A DNA stretch of 37,902 bases, from the NCBI GenBank assembly GCA_019661895.1, contig JAIFWO010000003.1, positions 1 through 37,902 on the forward strand. The letters are read 5' to 3'. The position numbers and the translations under genes were made by a program. The notes under the pieces are model-generated. The model saw only the letters and a list, made by a program, of their open reading frames with translations. It made no database searches and was not told the origin of the DNA. Source of the stretch: Candidatus Parcubacteria bacterium (GTDB lineage: Bacteria > Patescibacteriota > Minisyncoccia > Phycocordibacterales > Zambryskibacteraceae). The first letter of the stretch is position 1. Each line of letters begins with the position of its first letter. Of this stretch, positions 1 through 8,153 are shown piece after piece.

Positions 1-102
1 GGAGGGAGATTTTTAGAGAACTGTCTAGCATCACTATACACCTTTCGCCGTGATATGATACAAGCCAGATTAAGCTCATCCATAGCCATCCGAGGAGGCC
101 AT

Positions 103-1134
103 ATGCCATGCCCAAAATGTGCTTTGGTAGTTGTTTGGCTAGCGCTCTCAACGCTATGGGGTTGTACCACTGCCAAAAGCAAAGAGGAGGTAGTAACGCA
201 GTCGGGTTTAAGGAAGGAAGCGCCGCGCCCGAGGTTCATTCTCTCAACCAATAAGACTTTGTCTTATGGGCTCGACAGAATAGACCAAAGAAACGCGCAG
301 CTGGATGGGGAGTACACTCACATGGGAACGGGCAAGGGCGTCACAATATACGTTTTTGATGGCGGCATCTCGCCTGATCACCCGGAACTTGCCGGGAGGG
401 TGCGAGTCGGCTTCATAGGCTTTCCTGACGATCCAAAGATTTGCAATGCTCACGGTACGGCGGTTGCCAGTGCTGTGGCAGGAAGTAGTCTGGGTGCGGC
501 CACTGAAGCCCGGATCGTTGATATCAAGATGGTCCATTGCGGTAAGATGCGGGGCACTATCAAGTCCATCGTTGATGGCGTGGATTGGGTTATTGAGGAC
601 CATGAACGACATCCTGGCCCCGCGTTGGTAAACTGGTCCTTCATCGCCGATACATCAGATATACCGGCCCTAGATACCGCTGTGGAAAAGATGATCAGAG
701 CCGGTATGACCGTAGTCGTCTCGGCCGGTAACTTGGACATGGATGCCTGTCGCATCTCGCCCGCCAACGCCTTGGGAGTAATAAGCGTAGGTGCCGTATT
801 TTTAACGACCGATTCGTTCCATCAACTGATCGATAAACGGTCTCCGCGGACTGCCTTCGGGCCTTGCGTCGATATCTACGCTCCAGGCGACTCTGTGTTA
901 TTGGCGGGACTCGACAACGATGATAAACCGATTACGCAGCTCTGGAATGGTACTTCTATGGCTGCGGCTTATGTTAGCGGAGCGGTTGCGTTGTATTTCG
1001 AGAATCATCCCAACGCTGCTCCGGATGAGGCCAAACGTTACGTCTTAACCAGAGCCACCAAGGACGCGGTGAGCAACACCAGGTCTCTCTCAAATCGGCT
1101 GCTCTACGTTGGGCTCGATGATAAAAAGCCATAA
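103..1134 (+). CDS. Secreted subtilisin-like serine protease, predicted lipoprotein
   Basis: A 343-residue S8-family protease, probably exported and anchored outside the cell by a lipid. The catalytic triad is visible: Asp86 in YVFDGG, His117 in NAHGTA and Ser285 in NGTSMAAAYVSG, in the order and spacing of the proteinase K/subtilisin fold. The N-terminus is hydrophobic and ends in LSTLWGC, a lipobox, so Cys would become residue 1. I chose the ATG at 103 because GAGGAGG stands just before it (92-98). An in-frame ATG at 55 would add 16 polar residues before the signal peptide. A possible -10 (TATACA, 35-40) lies upstream. A terminator follows five bases after the stop, so it appears to be a single-gene unit. 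The role could be nutrient release or interaction with a host cell; this is inference. Confidence 0.9.
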   Translation: MPCPKCALVVVWLALSTLWGCTTAKSKEEVVTQSGLRKEAPRPRFILSTNKTLSYGLDRIDQRNAQLDGEYTHMGTGKGVTIYVFDGGISPDHPELAGRVRVGFIGFPDDPKICNAHGTAVASAVAGSSLGAATEARIVDIKMVHCGKMRGTIKSIVDGVDWVIEDHERHPGPALVNWSFIADTSDIPALDTAVEKMIRAGMTVVVSAGNLDMDACRISPANALGVISVGAVFLTTDSFHQLIDKRSPRTAFGPCVDIYAPGDSVLLAGLDNDDKPITQLWNGTSMAAAYVSGAVALYFENHPNAAPDEAKRYVLTRATKDAVSNTRSLSNRLLYVGLDDKKP

Positions 1135-1138
1135 ACTG

Positions 1139-1162
1139 CCGCCCTCCGGGGCGGTTTTCTTT
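1139..1162 (+). terminator. Intrinsic terminator after the protease gene
   Basis: Perfect six-pair stem CCGCCC/GGGCGG (1139-1144 with 1149-1154), a TCCG loop and then TTTTCTTT. It begins five bases after the protease stop codon. Confidence 0.85.
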
Positions 1163-1212
1163 ATAAATTTGTTTTTATCTCTTGCCTTCGGTAAAATGTT
1201 AAAAACTTGCAG

Positions 1213-2436
1213 ATGAAAACTGAACTTTGGAGCATCGGATTCGAGACGATCAAGGAACTCGAGACAGAAGAGGGGATTTTGGCCTCCGACAAACAAGAAA
1301 TCTTCGGATGCATCTTCGGGCGCGATTCGCTCATTACCAGCCTCAAACTCCTAAAGACTTATAACAAGACGAAGGATCCGTACTTCCTGCTTCTGGTCAA
1401 AAAGATTCTAAGGAATCTGGCCAAGCTCCAGGGCCAGGACTTCAACATCGAGAGCGGGGAGGAGCCGGGCAAGATCATCCATGAGTTCCGAGAGACGGGC
1501 CATCAGCATCTGACCGGCAGAGTCGAGCGACCGTGGTTCCTGTACCCCGATAACGCTATGAAGAATTATGACAGCGTTGACAGCACGCCGCTCTTTCTTA
1601 TCGCCGTGGCGCGATACGTACAGCAGAGCGGTGATACGCAATTTGCCGAAGAAGTTAGGCCAAATGTGGAGATGGCGCTGGCCTGGGTCTTAGGAAGTAT
1701 GAAGGGGGATCGCCTCGGCTTCCTTAGCTATCAATTCCACCCCGACCGCAAGCATGGCGGCCTCGTGACTCAGAGTTGGATGGATAGCCACGAGTCGATC
1801 TTCCACGAGGATGGAGCGCCGACTCCATACCCGATCGCTCCGGCCGAGGTGCAAGCCTATGCCTACTTGGCCCTGCGCTTGTGGAAGCACGATGACGCGG
1901 TAAAATCGTTGAAAGAAAATTTCCACAAGCATTTCGTCTTCGACGACGAAGAATGTTTGATCGCCTTCGGCCTCGACGGCCATGGCAAACCGATGCTCTC
2001 GGCTCGTTCGAGCATGGGCCACCTTTTATGGGCCAGCTTAAATAGCGATTTGGACGGTGTCTTGGATTGTATCCTCGATAAAGCTTATCTCCCGAGGCTT
2101 GCCCAGAGGATCATGCTCCCAGATCTCTTCGAGCCTAAGGCCGGAGTCCGGACCCTTTCCAAGAAGTCTCGATGCTTCGACCCCTTGAGTTACCACAACG
2201 GCTCCATATGGCCGCATGATACTGCCATGATCGCCGAGGGCTTGGCCAATTTCGGCTTCGCCCACGAGGCGGCAGAGATGCGCGCCTCGCTTTGGTACGC
2301 CTGGGACTTCTTCAAGACGCCGATTGAGCTCTTCACTTATACCGACAAGGGTTACCGAGAATATGAGTCCGCTCACGGCCAGAGGGCATGCAAGAAGCAA
2401 GCCTGGAGCGCGGCCTCCATCCTCTCCGAACTATGA
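1213..2436 (+). CDS. Amylo-alpha-1,6-glucosidase-like glycoside hydrolase (GDE C-terminal type)
   Basis: A 407-residue (alpha/alpha)6-barrel hydrolase of the glycogen-debranching C-terminal family. The family features I see are FGRDSLIT near the N-terminus and PLSYHNGSIWPHDTAMIAEG near the C-terminus, which contains the acidic residues usually needed for catalysis. It lacks the N-terminal domain of full debranching enzymes, so the exact substrate is open: an alpha-glucan or a glucose-containing glycoside. The start is ATG 1213; a TTG two codons earlier is possible. It converges with the glycosyltransferase gene and their stops overlap by six bases, with no terminator between. The pairing suggests joint turnover of one carbohydrate, which is inference. 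Confidence 0.8.
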   Translation: MKTELWSIGFETIKELETEEGILASDKQEIFGCIFGRDSLITSLKLLKTYNKTKDPYFLLLVKKILRNLAKLQGQDFNIESGEEPGKIIHEFRETGHQHLTGRVERPWFLYPDNAMKNYDSVDSTPLFLIAVARYVQQSGDTQFAEEVRPNVEMALAWVLGSMKGDRLGFLSYQFHPDRKHGGLVTQSWMDSHESIFHEDGAPTPYPIAPAEVQAYAYLALRLWKHDDAVKSLKENFHKHFVFDDEECLIAFGLDGHGKPMLSARSSMGHLLWASLNSDLDGVLDCILDKAYLPRLAQRIMLPDLFEPKAGVRTLSKKSRCFDPLSYHNGSIWPHDTAMIAEGLANFGFAHEAAEMRASLWYAWDFFKTPIELFTYTDKGYREYESAHGQRACKKQAWSAASILSEL

Positions 2437-3456
2437 CTTCATAAGAATTTGTTTGTACACGCGCTCGTATCCGTCGGCCATCTTCTTCTCATTGAAGTTT
2501 GAGAGCGCATGCTCTCGGCACTGCGCTCGGTCAATGCTCCCGATAGAGAGCACCGCGTCGATCATCTCTTCCATGGTATTGACGGTAAAGCCAGTTTTGC
2601 CATGCACGATGATCTCTGGAATGGAACCAATGTTGAAGGCTACTACTGGGCAGCCGCAGGCCATGGCCTCGATGAGCGTGAGCCCAAACGGCTCTCGCCA
2701 AGTAATGGCATGGATAAAGCACAAGGCCCTGCTCATTAAGTGATTCCTTTCCGCCTCGTCTACTTCGCCGATCCATGTGATCTTCTCCGATAAATATGGC
2801 TCTACATAAGTGTGGAAGTATGGCTGGTCGACATCATCGAGCTTAGCGGCGATAATTAGCGGCAGGTCCAAGTTAAGTGCTATTTGGATGGCGTTGTGCA
2901 CGCCCTTTTCCATCGATATGCGCCCGACGAAGAGCAGATAGCCCTCATGGTCATTAGAGAAGGGATAATGTGCAAGATCAAGGCCGTTGTAAATGGTGTC
3001 GATGTAATTGAGACCGGGGACAATAGCTTGGGATTTGGAGATAGTCACAAGGTAAGGTCGCGAGAGCTTCCTAAAGATGTGCCTATTCTCCACGGTGAAG
3101 GGGCCATGATAGGTCATGACCACCGGAGTCTCACAGATGTTGGCCGTCGGCAAAGAAATGTATCCGTTGTGGTCATGCATGATGTCGAACTCCTGCTGGT
3201 GGGCGTAGGCCTCGCCGATGTTAAAGAGCGTCCAAGTATTGAGACCATAGATCTCCTTCAGCTTGGCCTCGCGGAGGGCGCGTGGATAAATGGAAAAGAG
3301 CTTGGCCGAGGTCAGAGAGTCGCCGCTGGCAAAGAGAGTGACCTCATGTCCGCGTCTGACCAGCTCCTCGGTAAGCGTGTGTACGACGCGCTCGGTGCCC
3401 CCATACTTCTTGGGCGGAATACGCTCAATAATAGGGGCAATTTGGGCAATTTTCAT
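2431..3456 (-). CDS. Glycosyltransferase family 4 (GT-B fold)
   Basis: A 341-residue retaining glycosyltransferase. The start MKIAQIAPIIERIPPKKYGG is followed by TERVVHTL, the usual GT4 glycine-rich acceptor-side loop. VGRISMEKG begins the donor-binding half, and EPFGLTLIEAMACGCPVVAF carries the EX7E motif that contacts the nucleotide sugar. An upstream start at 3480 would add eight residues without family similarity, so I prefer 3456. The best comparison is with the bacterial alpha-glycosyltransferases that often accompany a GDE-type hydrolase. The donor sugar cannot be read from the sequence. It runs against the hydrolase gene, with overlapping ends. Confidence 0.85.
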   Translation of the reverse strand: MKIAQIAPIIERIPPKKYGGTERVVHTLTEELVRRGHEVTLFASGDSLTSAKLFSIYPRALREAKLKEIYGLNTWTLFNIGEAYAHQQEFDIMHDHNGYISLPTANICETPVVMTYHGPFTVENRHIFRKLSRPYLVTISKSQAIVPGLNYIDTIYNGLDLAHYPFSNDHEGYLLFVGRISMEKGVHNAIQIALNLDLPLIIAAKLDDVDQPYFHTYVEPYLSEKITWIGEVDEAERNHLMSRALCFIHAITWREPFGLTLIEAMACGCPVVAFNIGSIPEIIVHGKTGFTVNTMEEMIDAVLSIGSIDRAQCREHALSNFNEKKMADGYERVYKQILMKS

Positions 3457-3514
3457 AGTTGTGCCTTGATATAGACGCAAGGGGCGGCGTGGTATTACTC
3501 GGGCTGGTTCGTGG

Positions 3515-3552
3515 TATAATATATAGACCTTACAAACCGTTAGGTTGTAAGG
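3515..3552 (+). promoter_or_regulatory. Promoter with a hairpin at the predicted 5' end of the mRNA
   Basis: TATAAT at 3515-3520 predicts a start near 3527. The transcript would then open directly with a stem: CCTTACAA (3528-3535) with TTGTAAGG (3545-3552), extended by CC/GG with one bulged A. The loop is GTTA. It could protect the mRNA of the secreted protein that follows. The -35 is poor. Confidence 0.55.
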
Positions 3553-3580
3553 CTTGTCAGTAATTATCTGTATTCAACTC

Positions 3581-4501
3581 ATGTCAATTACTAAAAAGGT
3601 TGTCGGGGCAGCTCTCGGGCTTGGAATGCTTATTCCATTGGCCTCGTTTGCAGAGACGTCCTCGACGAGCATAAGTGCATTACTTGAGCAGATCAAAGCT
3701 CTTCAAGCTCAAATCGTCAGTCTTCAAACACAGCAGAGCACTGCGGTGGCTTCTCTCGTCGATACCCTCAAGCAGGGTTCAAGCGGCGACCAAGTAGCAG
3801 TGCTCCAGGCGCTCCTTGCGGCAGATCCTGATATCTACCCAGAGGGCCTCATCACTGGATTCTTCGGACCGAAGACCGCCGCCGCCGTGTCACGCTTCCA
3901 AAAGAAGAATGGCCTGGAGAGCGTCGGTAACGTTGGTCCAAAGACTCTCGCTAAGTTGAACAATCTTTTGAGAGAGTCACCTGTGGCTCTCGAGAATGGT
4001 ACCTCGACCAATGGCCAGGGCAAGCGACCTTGCGCTATCGTGCCTCCAGGGCATCTCATTGCCCCAGGCTGGCTTAAGAAGAATGGGGGAGTCAGACCAA
4101 TCGTTCCCGCCTGTCAGACATTGCCCCCGGGTATCGCCGGCCTCTTGAACGGTTCAACCACCAAGGGCACGACTACTCCTCCAGTGGCTACCACTACTCC
4201 CGACACCACCGCTCCGGTGATCTCGGCTGTCTCGACCTCCGGTGTCTCCTCAACGAGCGCCATGGTCTTGTGGGTAACCAACGAAGCCGCTACCTCTAAG
4301 ATCTACTTCGGTACGACTACGCCGTTTGACATGGCCAGTTCTACGAACTCGACCATGACCAACAGCTCTCTTACTACCAGTCACAGCTTTACCCTAAGCA
4401 ACTTGACGGCCAGTACGACGTACTCATTCGTCTTAGAATCGAAGGACGCAGCCAACAACACTGCTACCACTTCGACCCAGAGCTTCGTCACTACCAACTA
4501 A
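3581..4501 (+). CDS. Secreted peptidoglycan-binding protein with a fibronectin type III-like domain
   Basis: A 306-residue exported protein. Residues 1-25 form a signal peptide (basic start, AALGLGMLIPLASFAE). A short coiled coil with LLEQIKALQAQIVSLQTQQ follows. Then comes a PG_binding_1 domain (about residues 50-110) with LKQGSSGDQVAVLQALL, GFFGPKTAAAVSRFQ and VGPKTLAKLN. A Thr/Pro-rich linker leads to a C-terminal Fn3-like domain that begins at TTAPVISAVST and contains AATSKIYFGTTTPF. The family is common in Parcubacteria. The start at 3581 places the basic residues next to the hydrophobic core; the ORF can be read from 3554. A strong terminator follows. It probably binds the cell wall and displays the Fn3 domain. 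Confidence 0.85.
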   Translation: MSITKKVVGAALGLGMLIPLASFAETSSTSISALLEQIKALQAQIVSLQTQQSTAVASLVDTLKQGSSGDQVAVLQALLAADPDIYPEGLITGFFGPKTAAAVSRFQKKNGLESVGNVGPKTLAKLNNLLRESPVALENGTSTNGQGKRPCAIVPPGHLIAPGWLKKNGGVRPIVPACQTLPPGIAGLLNGSTTKGTTTPPVATTTPDTTAPVISAVSTSGVSSTSAMVLWVTNEAATSKIYFGTTTPFDMASSTNSTMTNSSLTTSHSFTLSNLTASTTYSFVLESKDAANNTATTSTQSFVTTN

Positions 4502-4518
4502 GCTCTCCTGTCTGGAAA

Positions 4519-4545
4519 CAAAAGCCCCGCCAGGGGCTTTTGTGT
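4519..4545 (+). terminator. Intrinsic terminator after the PG-binding gene
   Basis: Ten-pair perfect stem CAAAAGCCCC/GGGGCTTTTG (4519-4528 with 4533-4542) with a GCCA loop. The T run is part of the stem, and the A run on the left could serve the other strand. Confidence 0.8.
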
Positions 4546-4551
4546 TATAAT
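4546..4551 (+). promoter_or_regulatory. -10 element, predicted leaderless start of the VanY gene
   Basis: TATAAT ends eight bases before the ATG at 4560, so transcription should start at or very near the start codon. It sits directly after the upstream terminator. Confidence 0.65.
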
Positions 4552-4559
4552 CGCATTCG

Positions 4560-5423
4560 ATGCCGCCAAAGGTTACGAAAAAATTTCTTGTCCCGATCGG
4601 TGCCCTTGTGCTCGCGGCGCTCTTCGGATTTGGCATTTACAGCTACTTGGAAGTGCGCAAAGAGAATTCCTCTCTTAAGACCGCCCTCGATGCGGCTCGA
4701 AGCAATCTGTCGGAGCTCAAGAGCGAGAAGCTGTCACTCGGCAATCAACTCCAAACAGCCGAGAGCACTATCGAGACCTTCCAAGGCCAGATCTCTACTA
4801 TCACCGACACGGTAGGGACCTTGAAGAAGTTAAGCGAGACCGACTTAGAGCTTTTGAAGAAGTACTCCAAGGTCTATTTCTTGAACGAGAATTATAAACC
4901 CGCGAGCCTCTCGGATGTCGATACTAAGTATCTTTACTCTAAAGATAAGCCGCTCCAATTTCTATCCGGAGCCTGGCCCTTCCTGCGCTCACTCCTCGAC
5001 GCCTCTCTGGAGAAGGGACTGGATCTTAGAGCTATATCGGCTTACCGTTCCTATAGCACGCAAGGCGGCCTCAAGAGCACCTACAAGGTCACCTACGGGG
5101 CTGGCACAGCCAATCAATTCTCGGCGGAGCAGGGCTACTCGGAGCACCAGTTAGGCACGGCCGTCGACTTCACTACGCTAAAGACCGGAGCCGCCTTTAC
5201 CGGCTTCGATAAGACACCCGAATATGCATGGCTTACGGCAAACGCCTATAATTACGGCTTCATCCTCTCCTATCCTAAAAATAATGCCTATTACATCTAC
5301 GAGCCATGGCATTGGAGATTCATCGGCGTGCAACTGGCCACCAAACTCCATGACGAAAACAAGTACTTCTACTATCTCGACCAGCGCGAGATCGATGATT
5401 ACTTAGTACACCTTTTTGATTAG
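4560..5423 (+). CDS. D-alanyl-D-alanine carboxypeptidase, VanY/M15B family
   Basis: A 287-residue membrane-anchored zinc peptidase that trims the terminal D-Ala from peptidoglycan stems. Residues 9-28 form one membrane segment, followed by a coiled coil (about 35-90, KENSSLKTALDAARSNLSEL). The M15 metal motifs are complete: SEHQLGTAVDF (about 194-204) supplies His and Asp, and EPWHWRF (about 246-252) supplies the base Glu and the last His. AISAYRSYSTQ is the usual substrate-side segment. The mRNA is predicted to be leaderless. The stop codon overlaps the stop of the convergent pilin gene by four bases. It probably acts on the outer face of the membrane, together with MltG and the Ddl homologue of this window. 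Confidence 0.9.
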   Translation: MPPKVTKKFLVPIGALVLAALFGFGIYSYLEVRKENSSLKTALDAARSNLSELKSEKLSLGNQLQTAESTIETFQGQISTITDTVGTLKKLSETDLELLKKYSKVYFLNENYKPASLSDVDTKYLYSKDKPLQFLSGAWPFLRSLLDASLEKGLDLRAISAYRSYSTQGGLKSTYKVTYGAGTANQFSAEQGYSEHQLGTAVDFTTLKTGAAFTGFDKTPEYAWLTANAYNYGFILSYPKNNAYYIYEPWHWRFIGVQLATKLHDENKYFYYLDQREIDDYLVHLFD

Positions 5424-5872
5424 ATACAGAGGTCAGTACCGCCTACATCGATAGTGCTGATACCGGCTGTTCCGTCGCTGTCGACACACCATGCAGTAGT
5501 GGAACCGGAAGCACTGGCACCAGGCAATATAGCTGAGACGGCCCAAGTGGCACCTGTAGAGTCGCACGTGAGAGTGGCGCCAGCAGGGTAGTTGTCTTGA
5601 TCGGTCAGCTTGCTCATACCGGAAGCTGTGTCTCCCCACATAGAACCATCGGCTCCAGTGCAGTCGGCGCTCACCGGTCCGAAGTTGCTGTTGTCATCGG
5701 CGTATATGGCAGCAGCGTTCTTGACACCGGCAAGCTGGGACTTGACCTTGGCATCCTGACCCTTACCACGAGCACTGTTAAGCGATGCGAGCACAACTGA
5801 CGAGAGAATACCGATGATGGCGATAACTACGAGAAGTTCAATGAGAGTAAAGCCTTTTTCGTTTCTAAACAT
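5420..5872 (-). CDS. Type IV pilin / pseudopilin-like protein
   Basis: A 150-residue protein with a textbook class III signal: a short basic leader, KGFTLIELLVVIAIIGILSS, cleavage after Gly7 and Glu at +5. The hydrophobic helix continues through VVLASLNSARGKGQDAKVKSQL, the usual N-terminal stalk. The C-terminal half has four Cys residues (in SADCTGAD, LTCDS, AWCVD and DLCI), which may form a disulfide-bonded loop typical of pilins. No prepilin peptidase or assembly ATPase lies in this window. It converges with the VanY gene, with overlapping stops. Confidence 0.88.
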   Translation of the reverse strand: MFRNEKGFTLIELLVVIAIIGILSSVVLASLNSARGKGQDAKVKSQLAGVKNAAAIYADDNSNFGPVSADCTGADGSMWGDTASGMSKLTDQDNYPAGATLTCDSTGATWAVSAILPGASASGSTTAWCVDSDGTAGISTIDVGGTDLCI

Positions 5873-5935
5873 TGTTATTGAATTACTAAGTAATCTATAT
5901 ATTGTAACTCAACCATGGATTTTGAATAGAGGTGT

Positions 5936-5941
5936 TATACT
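5936..5941 (+). promoter_or_regulatory. -10 element, predicted leaderless start
   Basis: TATACT ends eight bases before ATG 5950. The same spacing is seen before the VanY, uvrB, ychF and leuS genes. Confidence 0.6.
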
Positions 5942-5949
5942 ACTCCCGC

Positions 5950-7386
5950 ATGAATGCGCTCAGAGACAAAGTTTTTGCCATAGTTGACGTCGAGACCACC
6001 GGTTCGAGCCCGACGGGCGATCGAATCATCGAAATCGGCATTTTGCGCGTTCTAAATGGCAAGGTCGTGCAGACCTTCGAAACTCTCATTGATCCAGAGC
6101 GATACGTGCCGCCCACCATCGAGAGTATTACCGGGATCAAGGCGTCCGACCTCGAGGGCGCTCCCACCTTTGCCGACATCCGCGCCCAAGTCGCCCAGTT
6201 GCTTGAAGGTGCGGTATTCGTCGCTCATAATGCCCGCTTCGATTATGGATTCATTAAAAATGAGTTCAAGAGAGAGGGCGTCAGCTGGAGCGCCAAGTGC
6301 CTCTGCACCGTGCGTCTCTCAAGGAAGTTGTATAGCCGAGAGAAGAGGCATGACCTTTCTTCGATCATAGAGCGCTTCGGTTTTGAATGTCCGCGCCGGC
6401 ACAGAGCCTTCGACGATGCGCGAGTGCTTTTCGACTTCCTCAATCACATAGAGAGAAGCGGGCGCGAGGAGGAGCTCAAGGAAGCGGTCAAGGCTCTTCT
6501 CCAAGAGAATACTTTGCCCCAATTCTTGGATGAGAAGAGCATTCGAGCCTTGCCAGAAGGTCCGGGGGTATACACCTTCTTAGGACCTGAGGGAGAGGTT
6601 CTCTATGTAGGTAAAAGCCTAAACATCCGCCATCGAGTGCTCTCGCACTTTTCAAATGATCACAGCACGACCAAAGAGATGCACTTATGCCAAGAGACTA
6701 GGAGAGTGGAAGCCGAGGAAACTGCTGGAGAATTGTCCGCTCTTCTTCTCGAGTCCGAACTTATCAAAGCCTTATCTCCTTTGTACAATCGCCAGCTGCG
6801 CCGTCGCTCAGAGCTTGTGGTAGTCAAGGGGTTTAAAAAAGATGGCTATATGAACGCTAAGATCGAGAGGCTCCGAGAGGTCAGTCCCGAAGAATACAAA
6901 GAGATCTTGGCAATATTTAGGAACGTCAGACAAGCCAAGGAATTCCTTTCCGCCTCCGCGTACGAGCACGGCCTCTGCTCGAAGCTGCTTGGGATCGAGA
7001 AGGCCAATGGCGCATGCTTCGCGCATCAGATAGGAAAGTGCAGCGGAGCTTGCCTTGGCAAAGGGGAGCCCAAGGACTACAACCAGAGGGTCAAGGAAGT
7101 CTTTAAGAAGAGGAAGCTCCGGGCGTGGCCCTTCGCCGGCGCTATTAGGATCGAGGAGAGGAGAGATGATGACGAGAGTCATGTCTTCATCCTTGATAAT
7201 TGGTGCTTGCTCAAAGACGCTAAGATAAGCATGTATGACACGGAAGTGCGCTCGCACCCGGGCCGCTTCGACTACGATGCTTATAAGATATTTATGCGCT
7301 ATATCAAAAATCCTCTGAACAAAAAGCGCATCAAGCACTTGAGCCAAGAGGAGGAAAGAGTTGTGGAAATGGATTCGTCTTTATAG
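5950..7386 (+). CDS. DnaQ-like 3'-5' exonuclease fused to a UvrC-like GIY-YIG nuclease
   Basis: A 478-residue fusion. Residues 1-165 are a DEDDh exonuclease: Asp13 and Glu15 in VDVETTG, Asp in HNARFDYGF, and the His/Asp pair in HRAFDDARVL. Residues 195-280 are a GIY-YIG domain of the UvrC/Cho type (GPGVYTFLG, EVLYVGKSLNIRHRVLSHF). The C-terminal part keeps Cys residues (CSKLLGIEKANGACFAHQ, GKCSGACLG) that resemble the Cys region after GIY-YIG in UvrC. It lacks the RNase H-like half of UvrC. Such fusions are known in Actinobacteria and some proteobacteria as DEDDh-UvrC proteins and are linked to repair. The ORF can be extended to 5932, but ATG 5950 fits the leaderless promoter. The full uvrB, uvrA and uvrC genes lie 8-15 kb downstream. 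Confidence 0.88.
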   Translation: MNALRDKVFAIVDVETTGSSPTGDRIIEIGILRVLNGKVVQTFETLIDPERYVPPTIESITGIKASDLEGAPTFADIRAQVAQLLEGAVFVAHNARFDYGFIKNEFKREGVSWSAKCLCTVRLSRKLYSREKRHDLSSIIERFGFECPRRHRAFDDARVLFDFLNHIERSGREEELKEAVKALLQENTLPQFLDEKSIRALPEGPGVYTFLGPEGEVLYVGKSLNIRHRVLSHFSNDHSTTKEMHLCQETRRVEAEETAGELSALLLESELIKALSPLYNRQLRRRSELVVVKGFKKDGYMNAKIERLREVSPEEYKEILAIFRNVRQAKEFLSASAYEHGLCSKLLGIEKANGACFAHQIGKCSGACLGKGEPKDYNQRVKEVFKKRKLRAWPFAGAIRIEERRDDDESHVFILDNWCLLKDAKISMYDTEVRSHPGRFDYDAYKIFMRYIKNPLNKKRIKHLSQEEERVVEMDSSL

Positions 7387-7420
7387 TTGTGCTCGACCTT
7401 ATTCGCTAATTTTTACTACT

Positions 7421-7591
7421 ATGGGAGCCAAAGAAGACGCAGAGAATGAAGTCAAGGATGCTGAAGGCGATGAAGCTGAGGCCAAAAGGGCCGATGCTGA
7501 CGCTGGTCGCCGTGTGGCCGATGCGACAGATGAAGTAGCTGATGAAACGGACAAGGAAGCCGACCAGAAGGAGGAGCACTCGGAAAGCTGA
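7421..7591 (+). CDS. Small acidic Ala/Glu/Asp-rich protein
   Basis: A 56-residue ORF, almost entirely Ala, Glu, Asp, Lys and Arg, with a repeated pattern (VADATDEVADETDKEAD). It would form a highly charged helix or be disordered. The gene sits between the exonuclease fusion and raiA, and its last codons abut the -10 of raiA. No Shine-Dalgarno is visible before ATG 7421. I do not recognise a family; it may be a real short protein or a chance ORF with biased composition. Confidence 0.45.
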   Translation: MGAKEDAENEVKDAEGDEAEAKRADADAGRRVADATDEVADETDKEADQKEEHSES

Positions 7592-7597
7592 TATACT
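7592..7597 (+). promoter_or_regulatory. -10 element, predicted leaderless start of the hibernation factor gene
   Basis: TATACT ends six bases before ATG 7604 and begins at the stop codon of the preceding small ORF. Confidence 0.6.
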
Positions 7598-7603
7598 AAA
7601 TAT

Positions 7604-7984
7604 ATGAATATCAACACCAAAGCCACCGGCATTGAATTGACCCCGGCCATTTCGGCCTATATCGATAAGCGCTTGCAAGGTGTCGAGAAATATTTAAACA
7701 ACAAAGCCGCCTACATGCAGGTGGAGGTCGGAAGGAGCACTGGGCACCACAAGCAGGGCGAGGTGTTTAGAGCCGAGGTGCGTATTGCCGGCGACGGTGC
7801 TGACTATTATGCAGTGAAGGAGGCCGAGGATCTCTATGCCGCTATCGATATGGTCAAGGACGAAGTGGTCCAGGAGATCAAGAAGGCAAAGGGCAAGAAG
7901 CGCGAGCTCCTGCGCCGCGGCCAGAGAGCTATCAAGGATATGGTCAAAGGCTTTCCTTGGCTTCGTCGTGGAAAAGGTGAATAA
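7604..7984 (+). CDS. raiA: Ribosome hibernation promoting factor, short RaiA/HPF form
   Basis: A 126-residue member of the HPF/YfiA family, which binds the 30S decoding site and silences ribosomes in slow growth. The beta-alpha fold is recognisable from MNINTKATGIELTPAISAYI through the conserved DLYAAIDMVKDEVVQEIKK helix near residues 80-100. The C-terminus is basic (KGKKRELLRRGQRAIKD) but lacks the second domain of long HPF, so it should inactivate ribosomes without the long-form dimer contact. It is predicted to be leaderless. A small membrane protein gene follows after seven bases. Confidence 0.9.
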   Translation: MNINTKATGIELTPAISAYIDKRLQGVEKYLNNKAAYMQVEVGRSTGHHKQGEVFRAEVRIAGDGADYYAVKEAEDLYAAIDMVKDEVVQEIKKAKGKKRELLRRGQRAIKDMVKGFPWLRRGKGE

Positions 7985-7991
7985 TAAAGGG

Positions 7992-8153
7992 ATGCAATAC
8001 CGCCGAACCTATTGGAGTCAGGTCGCCAGTCCTTGGGTCTCGATGTCGGTGCTTATTGGCGGCATGGTGAGCGCCATTCTTCTATATGGGCTTGTCCGCT
8101 TCGACAACATGGCCGAGAACAATTCTTTGTATAACTACAGCACTCTAAATTAA
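7992..8153 (+). CDS. Small single-pass membrane protein
   Basis: A 53-residue ORF with one hydrophobic segment (VSMSVLIGGMVSAILLYGLV, about residues 16-35). A GTG at 7977 would add five residues; AAAGGG just before ATG 7992 is too close to be a normal ribosome site. It is seven bases downstream of raiA, so it may be translated from the same mRNA. Its end overlaps the end of the convergent fmt gene by four bases. No family recognised. Confidence 0.6.
   Translation: MQYRRTYWSQVASPWVSMSVLIGGMVSAILLYGLVRFDNMAENNSLYNYSTLN

Noticed and set aside
2884-3474. 196-codon plus-strand ORF opposite the glycosyltransferase
   Set aside because: The minus-strand protein matches GT4 from end to end; the opposite frame has no family features or start signals.
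7361-7420. Upstream extension of the small acidic ORF
   Set aside because: It overlaps the end of the exonuclease fusion and its composition differs completely from the charged part.
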